Below, one piece after another: positions 22,741-34,923 of a DNA stretch of 64,000 bases. Source of the DNA: Asterella californica (taxonomy: Eukaryota; Streptophyta; Marchantiopsida; Marchantiales; Aytoniaceae). The notes beneath the pieces were generated by a model that had not been told where the DNA came from, did not search any database, and saw only the letters and a list, made by a program, of their open reading frames with translations. A program made the translations under genes and the position numbers. The stretch's first letter is position 1; the number at the start of each line of letters is the position of its first letter. The DNA lies in assembly GCA_036924285.1 (NCBI GenBank), contig JAYKYS010000015.1, positions 7,998,001-8,062,000 of the forward strand, read 5' to 3'.

Positions 22741-23639
22741 TCATCGTGACCTCTTCATCCCTATGCTAGTCCAACAGAGCCTTTCTCTAGACCTAGTAAG
22801 AGTCTAATAGGAGGTGTCAAAGTTCCTAAACAGAAGAAAGTAAAATAACTTGGTTTAGGGCGACCTTGTGCATTGACAGTATCTATTTCGTCATTCAAAT
22901 TTTTCTCCATAAACTGAAACTTAGAATCATTAGTTTGACTTTAAACTTCTCTACAGAAGAAACTCATGTGAAAACCAACAAGTAAGAAACGCCCGGGTAC
23001 TCCTGGCCGAAGCCGTAACTCCCCCAAGCGAAAAAGGTTCTAACTTTGACACCCCGCAAGAACTCTCAAGGAAGGAGGGACAAGAGGCTGTTATCTTTGA
23101 ATCTTGAATCGATTTGTTTGGTAAGAAGTTCTCAGTTGATCTCTCACAAAGCAGTGAGGTGATGATCAGATATTTCTCGTTAGAGAGCGGACAGGATCGA
23201 TATACCTTTGAGCACTGGAGGGTTAAGCGGAGCAAAGCGGGACGTGCGGGAGAGAAAGGAGAGGGGGAGGGAGTGTAATATGAGAGGGTAGAGTGTGTTG
23301 GGTGGGTAAATATAGACTTTTTTTATATATTCATTTTCAAATTGTTTTTTGTTTTTTTGGTTTTAGAATTAGTACATTTTGTGAAAGAATAAGTGAGTAT
23401 TAAATCTTTTTGGTTTTCTTTATTTGGATTGTTGAAGTTTTTAGAGTTACATAGTCTTCTGTTTAGGATTTTTGAGCAATTTTTGAGAGACTTCTTGTTA
23501 CATATAGTGTGTTTTTATCTTTACACATCAAGGTTCTTTAGTTGAGTGGGTATTTTTGAGATGTTCTTATTACGAATATCTTTTAGTTGGATATCGTCTT
23601 CTTTTTAGCTATGGATACTCTCTCTCTCTCATGAGATCG
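22741..23639. other. Spacer before the reverse transcriptase relic
   Basis: Contains a purine-rich stretch (about 23235-23290: gagagaaaggagaggggg) followed by an AT-rich segment. No gene is supported. Part of this could be the 5' end of the non-LTR element, but I cannot fix a boundary. Confidence 0.35.
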
Positions 23640-26510
23640 AGACTGATCCAAGACATCACGTCCGATGTGCGGCTAGTTATTTATCTCTCAAGGGTAAAAT
23701 TTCATGTCAGCAAGATGCACAAGAGCTATAATAGGATCACATGGGATGCCCAAGTTAACGAAGAGTCGAGGTCTACACATGTTGTCATTATGACACCGTT
23801 ACTCTTCTTCATGGAGTTCCTCTTGAGTCATGAGAGTGGTTGAGAGTCAACATTGGCACTATTTTGGCATCGTTCAAGACTAGTTTTTCTTGTCCGCATT
23901 TGTTCCATCGGCTACCTTGTGCTCTCCATGACGAGGTGGGACAAGCATTCCGTCTATCTCTCGACATGTTGACACGGAATATCAAGGATGAGGCGACGGG
24001 ATTATTGTTCCTCCTACTACCCCGTTGGTATCTTTGTTATACTCGAGGTGACAAAGAGGGACATCAGGAGGTGACGGTTCGTCTTCACAGATTTCGTGCG
24101 GGTGATTAGACAACCTTACATGAGAAATCAGTACGTGCGGTACAAGATAAGAGTGAGTCTGTCTCTACACACGATGTCTCATCTTCCGTTCGCATACGAC
24201 GTTGTAGGATGTTAGATCAGGTTGGAGAGTTTAGTAGAGCTGCTAGAGCATTGTAACTTTTTTCAGTGGCATGTCCTATTGAAGAGACGATCGCTCCATT
24301 GCATTTTCTTACCTCCCACCGGGTGATCTTCCACCATTTGAGGTTCAAGACTATCAGCTTGAGGAGCCAATATGTCTCAATAGATCCTTGTTTGCCTAGA
24401 CCTTGTGTACATCTCTCAGTCTATCTTCTGGAGGTCTGTGTAGGATGGTCTACGAGCACCTATGAGATTATTTTCAGACAAATGATCTCTCTAGTGGTTT
24501 CATTGAGCTTTTTCATGTAGCGGCAGTAGTAGCTCAAGGACATATTCCTCATTCTATAGCTCATGTACTAGAGGCATCTAGACTTTTGATCATGATGAAG
24601 GATGGTTGAAGGATTCGACCGATAGTCATCGGCGCGATTCTCTTACGACTAATTAGTCGTACCATTGTTCTTCAGCTTCGAGATACTTTTCAGGACCACC
24701 TCTGTCCACATCAGTTTGGAGTTGACGACGCCTGGAGATTGTGAGTCTGGGTCCTTCGGCATTAAGACTCCCTTGGACATCTATCCCGATTGGGTTGTCC
24801 TACAAGTACTTTTAAAAAATGTTTCTCAGGCTTCCATCTTTAGAGAGCTCATGGATGACGGTGGATCTCTGACGAGTCTCGTTCTCTTCATGCGATCGTT
24901 CAATGGTTCATCCTCCCCTCTTTATTTCCAGCACGGTCTTTTCATAGATGAGATTGCAGTCATCAGCTCCGTTGTCTCAGCTCACTATAGAGCTCTCTTG
25001 GTCACCGCCTTGGCTGCTCCAAGTTGTGTTTTTTCGTCTCTAGCTGATGACACGCATATCGTAGGTCCGGCGGACCAAGTATTTGATGTCTTTGATCACC
25101 TCGTCTCTCAGTTGATCTTGATAGGGTTGAGAGTGAAGGTGTCAAAGTGCAGGACTTGGTCTCTCATAGATATACCGTCGGATCTCCAGCTCCTAGAGAG
25201 ATTTATTACACCTAGAGATGATTTACGTATCCTCGGAGTACTGATGGATACAGAGGACTTCGTCTCCTGGTTCTTAGATGTTGTCTTGACGGAGGACGTT
25301 TAGCATATCGAGGATCTCTGTCTGTTAGAAGACCTACATGTTTTCTTTGGTATCCTTTCCTCTTCCATTGCACGTCGTCCTGATTACTTACTCCGCACAA
25401 TACTTCTATCTCATATCTTCATCTCGCACCATGACATCGTAGGACTAGAGACCTTTGACTGTGTGATAAGACCTCTCGCACGTAGGCAGACATCTTTGCC
25501 GATATCATGTGACGAGATGGGCTTATAGAGGAGGAGATTGCTCTGACAGTCTTTTTGGGTAGTTCGGTCCTCTCAACACATTGGCCGTATTGTCATTTCC
25601 TCGTACGAGATAGGTTTATTCTAGAGAGCTATGTGATAGAGGTGGAGGATGGTTCTTACCCACTACAGATGTGTCTCTCTTGAGACACGTGAGACACACT
25701 CTCGATTCAATATCCTAGCTATCGATGGATCTCATGGATTACAGTCCTCTCTGACGAGACATCACTTCCAGCAGGTTCTTCATGCGCTCTTAGTTGATCA
25801 TTCCATCTCACGAGATACTAGAGCTCGATCCGCTCTTGTTCAGACAAGGACACAAGCTCTTGGCTCATAGCGTTCCGACTCGCACCGACTATTTCTCTAC
25901 AGTGATGAGGTCCCGCTTAGGTTTGGTCCAGCATGTTGCTTCGACACTGTCCACCTATGAGTGTGGTAGACATCTCGGATTGACACTTGCTCGTTGTTTT
26001 CATGGTGGAGAGTAGATAGCTACCCACGATGTCATCAGGGACGTCGTGTTTGTCTTAGCACGAGAGAGCCGTTACATGATGTAGAGAGAACGATGATATG
26101 TCTTTCAAACGAGAGAATTAGTGAGAACTGATTTGTATCTGATGAGAGAGAATCAGATCTCAGTGGCAGATGTGGTTGTCACGGATCGGACACGGGACTC
26201 AGTGGCGACACATGTGATCATCTATTCTCAGGAGGACGGCAGACGTGACGATAGCAGCAAAAATGATCAAGTATAAGGATATGCATGTGAGACATCATTT
26301 CATCCCCCTAACCTTGGAGATATATGGATCGACAGCTTCGGAGTTCGACATTTTTTTCGAGATTGTGTTAGAACTTATCCCTAGGACCTCATCGTTGTTT
26401 CCTACACGAGAGACGCCGGAATATCACTTTCTTTATCTTTTTACACTGTTCTTTTTAGACAACGAGTTCCCATTGCTCTACAAAGAACTTTAGCATGCGC
26501 GATCCACAGA
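23640..26510 (+). pseudogene. Relic of a non-LTR-type reverse transcriptase element
   Basis: Several plus-strand open pieces align in order with a reverse transcriptase protein family that is common in plant and algal genomes. An N-terminal piece (23840-24109) ends in a charged Arg-rich motif (VTVRLHRFRAGD). The RT core (24665-25303) has YPDWVVLQV, a long gap, then LADDTHIVGPADQ, where the ADD aspartates are catalytic, and LGVLMDTEDF. C-terminal pieces lie at 25649-26015 and beyond (ECGRHLGLTLA, THDVIRDVVF). Frames shift repeatedly and many stops are present, so the element is dead and old. The QGD-containing part before the ADD box seems deleted. No poly(A) tail or target duplication could be placed. 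The exact clade is not assignable by eye. Confidence 0.65.
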
Positions 26511-26871
26511 AGAGCAATTATAATAAATGATGTTACTTCATAATTATAATAGATGGTTACTTCATATACACTTGTTGTATGTAAAAATTTTGTCTTATCC
26601 GTGTGTGATATCTTGACGACCTTAGAGCTACTGATAGAGGACCTTAGCCTCGGTGTTCTTCTTCCCTTCAGGACTATGGTTGCTTGGACCTTCAGGTTCT
26701 TCTTTCCCTTGTAATCCTTGATGGGGTCTTTCCATCCGTTGGCTATTCATTGCGTCGCGTGTTCTCCTCGACAGGATCGTCTGTACCTTCTGTAGAAAGA
26801 GCTGATGAAACCCGTGGTTCTTAAGACTACGAGGCCGGCCTGCCTATCTAAAGGTTCTGAAGTGAATCTTT

Positions 26872-27014
26872 AACCCTTTTTCTAGCCAGTGATGATCGAG
26901 GTCAGGCTACAATTCCCCACACCCATGAAGTGAGTATGTAACCCTTTTTCTAGAGTCTCCAAACCCTTTTTCTACCCATTGATGATCGACGTCAGACTAC
27001 AATTCGCCACTCCC
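26872..27014. repeat. Direct repeat, unit about 53 bp, spaced 90 bp
   Basis: 'aaccctttttcta..ca.tgatgatcga' at 26872 recurs at 26962, and both run on through 'gtcag.ctacaatt' and 'ccac.ccca'. A third, shorter 'aaccctttttctaga' copy lies between them at about 26940. Origin unknown. Confidence 0.65.
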
Positions 27015-27440
27015 ATCCATTTATCTGTTTGATGACCAGTTCTTCCTTTTACTGGGCTCACCATATGTTCTGCAATATTACGCTCTGGACACTTCTCCAC
27101 TTACACATCGAGGAGGACAGACTAAGTTTTGGTCCGCACTTGAGACGATGAATTGTACTTTAGAGTTTCTCACTCCATCGTCCGAGATGAACCATATTTC
27201 TTCCGTCTGCGCATAAACAGACCGAGCCGGCGGGGCATAAGTCCAGTTGACTCCAACACCAAATATCCCACAGAAATACTTGTCTGCACGGCATGTAGAA
27301 CTTCCCAAAGACAACCACCGAGATGTCTCTTTCCACCAAGTAGTCTTCGCGACTTCGCGAGGTTATGTGGTTTGGTAAAACCGTGCACTAGAGCTCATTG
27401 CTCTGACTAAACTTTCAACAAGAGTAATCATTCCAGCTAC

Positions 27441-27500
27441 GGCTACCGTGGTAGCTTTCCCTCAGTAGGCCTAGATCCAGGGTTCAAACCCCACGTTGCA
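27441..27500 (+). other. tRNA-related fragment (possible SINE or pseudo-tRNA)
   Basis: GGTTCAAACCCC at about 27481-27492 fits a Pol III B-box inside a partial T-arm, and 'ggctaccgtggtagc' at 27441-27455 resembles an A-box, at a spacing close to that of tRNA genes. The acceptor and anticodon stems cannot be folded convincingly, so this is a decayed tRNA or the head of a SINE. Confidence 0.35.
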
Positions 27501-29126
27501 CGTCCCCGACGGACATCACCAGCTGAGTATAGTAGCCGTTGGGTGACATGAGCCGGTAGGTCTACAGGCAAGGCACGGAATGAGCAAAGACAGTACCAAC
27601 TGTATGATGAGAACAGAGATCATGACTGAGCCTGCCACGCAGGCACGCAGACAGAGATCACTACCCATAGTCGTCCACGTGACATACTCCTGGCTACCGA
27701 CTTAGGAGTCAGTACCGAGACGGGACGATAGGTACTACCTATACTGTACTAGAGCAGCGTAGATCTACCCCAGGTCAACTAGAGCCTACTCCCGAATCCA
27801 GCCAGCTTCCGCCGACAGACAGCGCGAACGGCTACAAAGCTGGACAACGACACTCTGCTGCAGTTCTCAGGGACGACAGGGTTCAGTGAATGAATGATCA
27901 GTATCTGAAGAATATCGACTGTATCAGAAAGGAGTCACGCTTATTATCTTCCACCACCGACCAACAGCTAACCCAGGCTCAGCCAGGTACAAAATCAAAG
28001 CTCACACTTGAAGAATGTCAAACATCATGCTTTGACTGTAAAGCGAAAGAACGAACCGGAACGTAGTCACCATCATCTCGTGTCAAAGATTTTTATGAAG
28101 GATTCTTAACAGGAACATACATATGTAAGACCTTGAGATCAACTTTGGAGGACCCGACTCTAGCTGAGGTGGAGAGGTACTAACGAGATATATATATAAG
28201 CGAATACACTGCTCCCCGGTGGCAAGACAGTTGGAGTGGAGTTCCAACTCAGGGAGGAAGTGTATCATAATCAATCGGCAGGCAGATAAATATCAATATC
28301 CGGTAGGTCTTAGCCATTCTGGATGAACTGAACAGGTAAACAGGTATATTATAACGACGGTTCAAACTGGAAAACGTGGAGTCTTGACCAGGATTGGTCA
28401 TTTGATTATTTATACAGCTTCCACCAACAGCTCCAAGAAACTAAGCAATATGTACCCTACGTACTCAGAATCTGCTACTCAGGACTGTAGTTAGCACTTT
28501 CATCCCTTCTTGCACCCATCTCTCTCACTCTCTCTCACACACTCTCTCTCTCTCTCACACACTCTATTAAAACTTCAACTAGATCTCAGTAGATGGCGGT
28601 CATCCCTCCTTCAGTAAGGGGTTACACGCGCGCGAGTGTCTCCCCGAGCTGTCACTCACAATTTCCACCATCATGATATCTTCCTCCAGTCTGCTTGGGA
28701 AATGCGATGACCCGCTAGTGTACAGGTCTCAAGGAACCATTCCTATGATATGTTACATCAAGAATCTCTTGTGTATAGGCAGCCCCCACATCCGTCAATG
28801 CTTATTCTTCTGACGCACTTCAGGGGATAAAGCTTCACCAGCTCTGAGACGCAGCTGGTGAAAATTTATCCTGAGAATGCTGCAAAAAGGGCTTCTGCTT
28901 CTTTGCCACCTAACATTTCTCATCATCCAAAATTGCCCCTGCTGAGCCTCAGACCCCAAATTGCCGAACTGGGCATGCACCTGATTCAGCTCTGCTCTGC
29001 TACCAGAACGGAAGAAACATGGTCCCAGTCTCAGCGCTCATAAATGTAGATACAACAAAGATGTGTATGATGTGCATGTATGACGAGTTCCATTATGCAT
29101 CTGTCTGTTTTTTCATCATCGTCATC
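27501..29126. other. Gene-free spacer downstream of the DUF620 gene
   Basis: No coding region is supported. A CT/CA microsatellite lies at 28519-28565. The last few hundred bases should contain the 3' UTR of the minus-strand DUF620 gene. Confidence 0.4.
28519..28565. repeat. CT/CA-rich microsatellite
   Basis: Alternating tctctc and cacaca runs over about 47 bp: two 'ctctctcacacactct' units joined by further CT dinucleotides. Confidence 0.85.
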
Positions 29127-30804
29127 TCAAACTTCCACTCTCCATATGACTGTATCATCATCCAATGGTTTATCCTTATCCAACGCAGCAACTCGAGCCC
29201 TGCCAGCACTTCCTTTCCCTCTATCCCCATGCGGAAGCTCCCACGCTTCGCTGATGGGATTCGATCGAATGTCAGCAGGCGGTAGAAATGTTTCACTCGA
29301 CACTCCTTGCACATTCAATGCTACCTCCGTAATCGACCATACCTCCTCCATGCGGGTCTTCACCTGGCTCATGGCCATCTCTCCGAATCTGAACAAGGTC
29401 ACCACAGATTTACCCCCGTGAGCGATTGTCAATCCATCTACCTCCCGGTAGTCCTCCAATGTGGACTCGATAGATGTTTCCCAGTAGATAGTCTCCTCTC
29501 CATGGTTCTGGATCCGAGTCAAGTGAGAGTCCTCGATCCGCACCAGCAGACCGGTCTTCTGGCTGAAGTAGCCGAATAGCACGTGCCGTATAATTACTGC
29601 GGGCCCTGCACTCCTCGAGCTCAGAGTGTCCGGATCCGTGGCCAGCTTCAGAAGGAAGCAATCCTCGTCGTCGATCTTCTTCTCCCCCACGCAGCGAGCG
29701 TTGGAAAATATGTTCGCAATCGTCCTCGGATCCAATCCCTGTTAATACCATAAAAAGGTCAGAATCGAGTCCACACATAATTCACTTTCTTTACATCCCG
29801 AGAGGAGGACGAGAGAGCAAGGCACCTGAAGAGCCCGTCTGAGAGGGCGGACTGGGCCCTTGGAAGCATGAGCTCCGAGCCATGGAGTGTGGCGCCAGAC
29901 GAGCTTGCCGTCGCATCCGGCGCTCACATGCACTTTGTGACCGTCGGCTTCGAGCTCCACATCGACGAGCCACATGTTAGGCTGCATTTGCCACAAGTTG
30001 AACCAGCCAACCTCGGCTGCCTTGGCTGTACTCCGTGGTCGCACCAGTTTGTTCGCTGTCTCGTACTCTGACGCTAGCATTTTCACTTTGCCTGCTGCGA
30101 AGAAGTTGTAAATCGAGTTCTGGAGCTTTGATCCTCCTGTGGCAGCGATGTATTGCTGTAGAATGTACTGCGCGGAAGATGCTTCCTGCATAATAGCCAT
30201 CAACCACCATCATCTCGTCAGATTCAACTTCTATCGCTACCACAACTTGGCTACCCTGCTCTGTTGGCAAAAGAGGGAGAGTGTGTCAACGAAACAACAT
30301 GAAACTGAAGCAATTAAGTATTATTCGGTCACCAACATACACGCCCAAGCGCGCTAAGAAGACGAGAAAAGTGTGTTACATAAGAGAAAAGTGTGTTAAA
30401 TAAGCTAAGAGAGAGAGAGAGCGTACAATGTCGGTGTCTTTCGGAGACGCTCGGGGGGTAACGATCTCTTTGACGGCAGAGGGTAACGGGACGGGGGCCA
30501 GGGGAGCGCCAAGAACACCGAGAAGCATACGAAGGTCAGAGCGTTTGTTCCCGAAAAAGTGGGAACTTGTTTTCTGCCACATCTGATTCCAAGTTCCATC
30601 CTTGCGCGGTTTGTTGTTGTTATCGAATGTCTCCGGCGTCGGGCCTTCGCTCACGGGTGCCAGCATTCTGCACTCCTTGTCACCGACAGGCCGCACGCTC
30701 CCCGAGCGTCCCAATCCACTGCGCCCCGACGACCCGCCTCCCATCTTTTTGAACAACATGTTTACTGTCTGTCTGTATACCTTCGTTTCCTTCCCGCTGC
30801 GCAC
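29127..30804 (-). CDS. DUF620 family protein
   Basis: Three exons on the minus strand join without a frame break: 30804-30427, 30185-29826, 29738-29127 (1350 nt, 449 aa). Introns are 241 and 87 bp with GT..AG ends. Residues about 45-125 hold the N-terminal plant motif (LAPVSEGPTPETFD and SDLRMLLGVLGAPLAPVPL). Exon 2 holds SSAQYILQQYIAATGG, KLQNSIYNFFAAGKVKML and GKLVWRHTPWLGAHASKGPV. Exon 3 opens with GLDPRTIANIF and carries EDCFLLKL, IIRHVLFGYFSQKTGLLV and FRFGEMAMSQVKTRMEE. These blocks match the land-plant DUF620 family closely and the length is typical. No signal peptide or membrane segment is seen. The biochemical function of the family is not established, so none is claimed. The ATG at 30804 lies just before the conserved region. 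Confidence 0.92.
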
Positions 30805-33800
30805 GGTAATTCACGGACGACTTCTATTGACAGCCCCCGAGTCACAATGCAATGCGCTGTTGCTGCTCTTCTACTCGGTCGTTACGTGTCTACATACCAT
30901 CCTTGGGTGCAGAGTGAAGCTGTGCCGAATACTCTGCTGTGACAATAGCTGCAGGTGGCTGTTCAATGGCCACTTCTACCGCCATTGAAGTTTCGTCTAG
31001 AAATCTGCTACGAATCAGATACTGAAGTAGCCTGAATTACGGAGGAACGAAGAGAAAAACCTGCAGTCGTGAAGGAGGAGGAAGTAGGTCCCGACGAGAA
31101 TGATAAGATAATGCCGTCTGTAAGTCAATCCGGACTGAACTGGAAACACCTCGACGGCAACAATTCCTTCAGGCGATCGCGCTCGCTCGCTCGAACAGTC
31201 TCCAAACATCAACTGACGACGACACTTGAGATTCTATGCGACACTCAATACGCTCTACAAGGGATGTTCACCGCTGTCTCACTCCTCCGCTTCCGTAAGC
31301 CTAACTCCAATTCTCCTTCGGAATCCCTCGCCTTTCTTCCTTGCAGTCGACGAGAGACGTTAATGTACCGCAACCACCTTTGTTGTCCAATAAAGGGAAC
31401 TGCCTGCCTCTTCCTCGGTCGAGAACAACAACCACCACGACCACCACCTCAACTCCAGAACAATGCCACCGCCACCACGACAGGCAGGCTAGTTGGCTTA
31501 TCTTCTTCTTCTGCCACTAAGCTCTGTTTCTGTATTTGTCTTAAAACACTCTCACCAAACACTTGTTCTCACAAAACCTCTTTTTCACCCTCACCTCAAA
31601 CTAGTACTTCTTCTCCTTGTGTCTAGTCTCCTCCAACTCCGAGAATAAAGGGAAATAGATCTGGACAAGCGAACGTCCCTCACAGCTCGCTCGTACTCCG
31701 ACGGGTTCTCAGCCCAGTTCAGTCAGCCCAGTGCAGCTTACTCTCCGCAGCGACAATGTTGAGCAAAATGTGATAGATCAATCGTGCTGCCGCTGCTCTG
31801 CGTGCGACCGGTCGACTTATGAATGGACTTACTGACTCTCTTTCCTGCTCTTCTTCCTCTTCTTCTCCGCAGGAAGGTCCTTCTGGCTGTGCTTGCTATG
31901 CTATGCTATGCACGGCAATGCAGTGCAATACCAATCTATGAAAATGACGCAGCAATGCAACAATACATCCAAAACACACATTCCAATTGCTCTTCTTCTG
32001 CTCTCTTTTCTTCTCTGCGCAACTCTCTCTAGTGCGTGCGAGCGTGCGTTCAAGAGAGAGTAGTGCCTGGAATCCAACGCTGCTAGCAGCCTTTCCCGGT
32101 CCTCCACAACCCCACCCTCTGAACTGTCGGGGAGCGACCGTCGACAGGGGCGGGGCGCCTATGAATTACGGGCTTCCGGGTACTAGCACATGGGGGTGGG
32201 TCCTCCCGCGATGCACGACCGGGACGTGCCATCCTCGCCATGGGGCGCCGATGCTTCCCCTGGAGACCGGAAAATCAGGCGACTGCTGTAGCGTGATTGG
32301 GTGATTTATTCCCTTTCCTGGAGGCGCATTTCCTCCCTGCACGTTCTAGACATCTTTTTTAGCCGCTGTTCGTTCTGTTCTGCTCTACGCCTCGTCCGTC
32401 CGTCCGTCGTTCCTTCCCCGGCCACCCTTTGACTGGCAGCAGTTGGTGAATTATACTAAACGACTGGGTGCAGCAAGTCAAAACATCCGAGCACCCGCTA
32501 CGCTCTTGGCATTCTAGCCCCAATTTTACTTTTATCTTTTAATTTTTAAGGAATTTCTTTTTGAAGGCATTCTAGCCCCAATGGAGACGGACAGACGGTC
32601 TACGGCTGTCGCGTAGGATCGTACTGCACATACGACCACAAACCGTACATTTTCCACCAACTTGAGGTATAATATACCCTGAAATTCTGGACTATTCTAC
32701 CTGTGACCGTGACTCACGGTCACAGGTCCTTGAGATGACGTGCGCCTCCTCACATCGAGTCACATGTATCTACACTGACCTACTCTAAGTATGGTGAAGA
32801 TCTGTAACGATTGGGAATTAGAAACGTGTACGGTGGATTGTGGATTCATCCCCCTTTCACATTGGGAACCATGGCCGTGGATGTATCAACATCAGCCTTA
32901 CATGGCTCTTCCTCTTAGCGGGCTCGGTCAGATTACTATTTAAGTTTGCATTAACGAGCGTATCTGACCTCCTGGATCAACTGGATGTTGCATCCGGTTC
33001 CACTGCGCAGCGGCGGAGTTAACCGGGATTCTTGGAAGATCAACCGGCCAATCTCTCTAAATCACCGCCCAGGCGAGGAGACAGGTTCTCGGATTTCAAA
33101 CTTGTATGGAAAGGTCTAATTATCATAAATTATCAAATTATCAAATCTAAAAATAAGAACTCGCTAACATACCTGGTTGTTGTTAGCGCATGTTTAGGAT
33201 AGACCAAGAAGGAAAATTTATACATATTATTATCCGTCACTTTGTCTCTATCTCCCTTATCTTTCCATCAACTCTAATTCCGGAGTCTGGATTGACTTGG
33301 AGACTTGATGCAACTTTTCTTTATGAGACCAGAATTTGACGCATTTGGACCTAAGAGATTCCTAACAATGTACATGTGATACGGAATCATTTTATTAGCA
33401 TGCATCTTGCTTAAACGTTGATAAAAAGAAGAAAGTGGCAGAGAGTATTGTATCATCAACTTTGGATGTATATTCGCCAGCGAAAGATCGTTCGGTTCCG
33501 GAGGGGCTTGTGTCTTGTATTTTATGAATTTCTCTCCTTCCACCAGTCCGGTGCCGTTACGAAGCCCTTTACGTCCCTCCGTTTTTCATTCCGAAGGCCC
33601 TTGCCGTTTCGTTCATTTCGTTTCAGTCCTCTATTTCGTTTGCGCAGAGAAGTGTATACATACATGTGCAATAAACAGCGCGGAAGAAATGCACGGTTTT
33701 TTATTATTTTTTGACCTCTACGGGCATTTGTCCAAGTACAGCAAACGAATCAACGAACACAGCTGACAAACGCTGGTTCTCGAAACTCCATTGATATGCC

Positions 33801-33999
33801 AGCAAAACAAATACACTTCCTGCGAAAGTATGTACAGAAAATGGACAGACTAAGGTCAGTTGGGGCAAAGTAATTTCCTGACACCGTAAGGCCTCTTCAG
33901 GCAAAGCAGAACTTGCACACAGTAAGGACGTCCGAGGCAAAAACACTGAACGGACACAGTAGCTAAACAGGTTTTATAACAGCAACAGACAAACTGGCT
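30805..33999. other. Upstream region of the DUF620 gene and spacer
   Basis: The part next to 30804 should hold the promoter and 5' UTR of the minus-strand DUF620 gene. It is rich in CT/GA tracts (31280-31640, 31840-32040), as plant 5' leaders and leader introns often are. A perfect hairpin lies at 32699-32727. A 17-bp direct repeat (ggcattctagccccaat) is at about 32508 and 32567. No coding region is supported; the frames here lack recognisable motifs. Confidence 0.4.
32699..32727. repeat. Perfect 14-bp inverted repeat (hairpin, 1-nt loop)
   Basis: ACCTGTGACCGTGA, then C, then TCACGGTCACAGGT. The arms are perfectly complementary. Function unknown; it could be a protein-binding palindrome or a transposon-end hairpin. 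Confidence 0.85.
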
Positions 34000-34923
34000 T
34001 CAAACTTGTATGGGGAAACAGCGGTCGGCTCCTGTAGACCGTAAAAGGGCACCAACGAGAGGTATGTACTCGGGCAACGGACTCCGCTCGGAACCTGGTG
34101 CTTGGGCTTCGCACGGAACTTGTGGCTGTGAAGGCGACTCCCCTGCAGATGTTGCATCAAACACCGCTCGCTCATAATACCTGCGTTTGCAAGATGCACA
34201 TCGGCCACTTTCTCTGAAAAAGAAAATCTGCTCAATGTCCTCAGGACTGATGTCAGCAGGCCTGATGAGACAAGTCCATAGTGCGTCAGCGCGACTTTTG
34301 TGAATCCCATGCTGCAGAAGCCACCTGGGAGACGGGATATATTTACCGGACATAACCATAGCACGAAGGCAACGCGGAAAGGTTGTAGATAGTGGATGCC
34401 GACTTTTATACCTGTTAAATTGAAGTGCCCTCTGCAAGATGTTAAAGTATGTCAACTCCACCCTATTTTTCGTATCCGAAGCTCCAAGCAACATGTACAG
34501 CTCCTTCCCATCTGCAACCATCGAGTCACTGATATTCTTCATGGTGGTCACATGATGCTCCTCCTGCTGATCCTTGAGGCAGTAACCGACCATTCCCACA
34601 AAGGTGTGGAGTCCCTTGTTGGAAAGGACCTTGACGCACACCTCCCCGCCGACAGGTTTGCTCTTGTCCCAGCCAAGAGCCTGCGACACACGCTTCTTGA
34701 CATCAATAGACGATTTTGCGTACATACATACCACCCATTGGAAATGCAAATGGAGGAGGCTCCCTCCACGCTCGACAGAGAAAACTCCAGAGAGACATTG
34801 TGTCTGCAGAAAATCGCAAAGCAAGGGAAAAAAGGACATGTCCATATCACAGCCCGTCCTGCACACTGTCACGGACGCTTCCAATGTCGGTCTCTTTGCT
34901 CTCGCTTCCCTCCTCAAAGACAT
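34000..34923 (-). CDS. HUH-motif Rep-like transposase candidate, copy 1 (ORF2)
   Basis: 307 codons on the minus strand from the ATG at 34923. The start MSLRREARAKR is chosen because the second copy has an ATG at the same point (MLLRRTARAKR). Residues 51-62 read ERGGSLLHLHFQ. The His-x-His (58 and 60) flanked by hydrophobic residues and followed by Gln fits the HUH metal site of Rep/Mob-type single-strand DNA nucleases. Tyr114 in GYCLKD, with Lys117 and Asp118, lies where Y1-type HUH nucleases carry their catalytic Tyr. An Arg/Lys-rich C-terminal part (residues 150-240) is conserved between copies. No Walker A or helicase motif is seen, which argues against a Helitron and against a complete CRESS virus Rep. 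Replitrons, described HUH-encoding eukaryotic transposons, are the best fit, but this is inference from motifs. The frame has no internal stop. Confidence 0.65.
   Translation of the reverse strand: MSLRREARAKRPTLEASVTVCRTGCDMDMSFFPLLCDFLQTQCLSGVFSVERGGSLLHLHFQWVVCMYAKSSIDVKKRVSQALGWDKSKPVGGEVCVKVLSNKGLHTFVGMVGYCLKDQQEEHHVTTMKNISDSMVADGKELYMLLGASDTKNRVELTYFNILQRALQFNRYKSRHPLSTTFPRCLRAMVMSGKYIPSPRWLLQHGIHKSRADALWTCLIRPADISPEDIEQIFFFRESGRCASCKRRYYERAVFDATSAGESPSQPQVPCEAQAPGSERSPLPEYIPLVGALLRSTGADRCFPIQV

Noticed and set aside
29307..29579. Plus-strand frames opposite the DUF620 exons
   Set aside because: Antisense shadows of a well-supported coding exon.
32699..32727. Helitron 3' end hairpin
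   Set aside because: The hairpin is not followed by a CTRR end at the expected distance and no Helitron helicase is present in the window.
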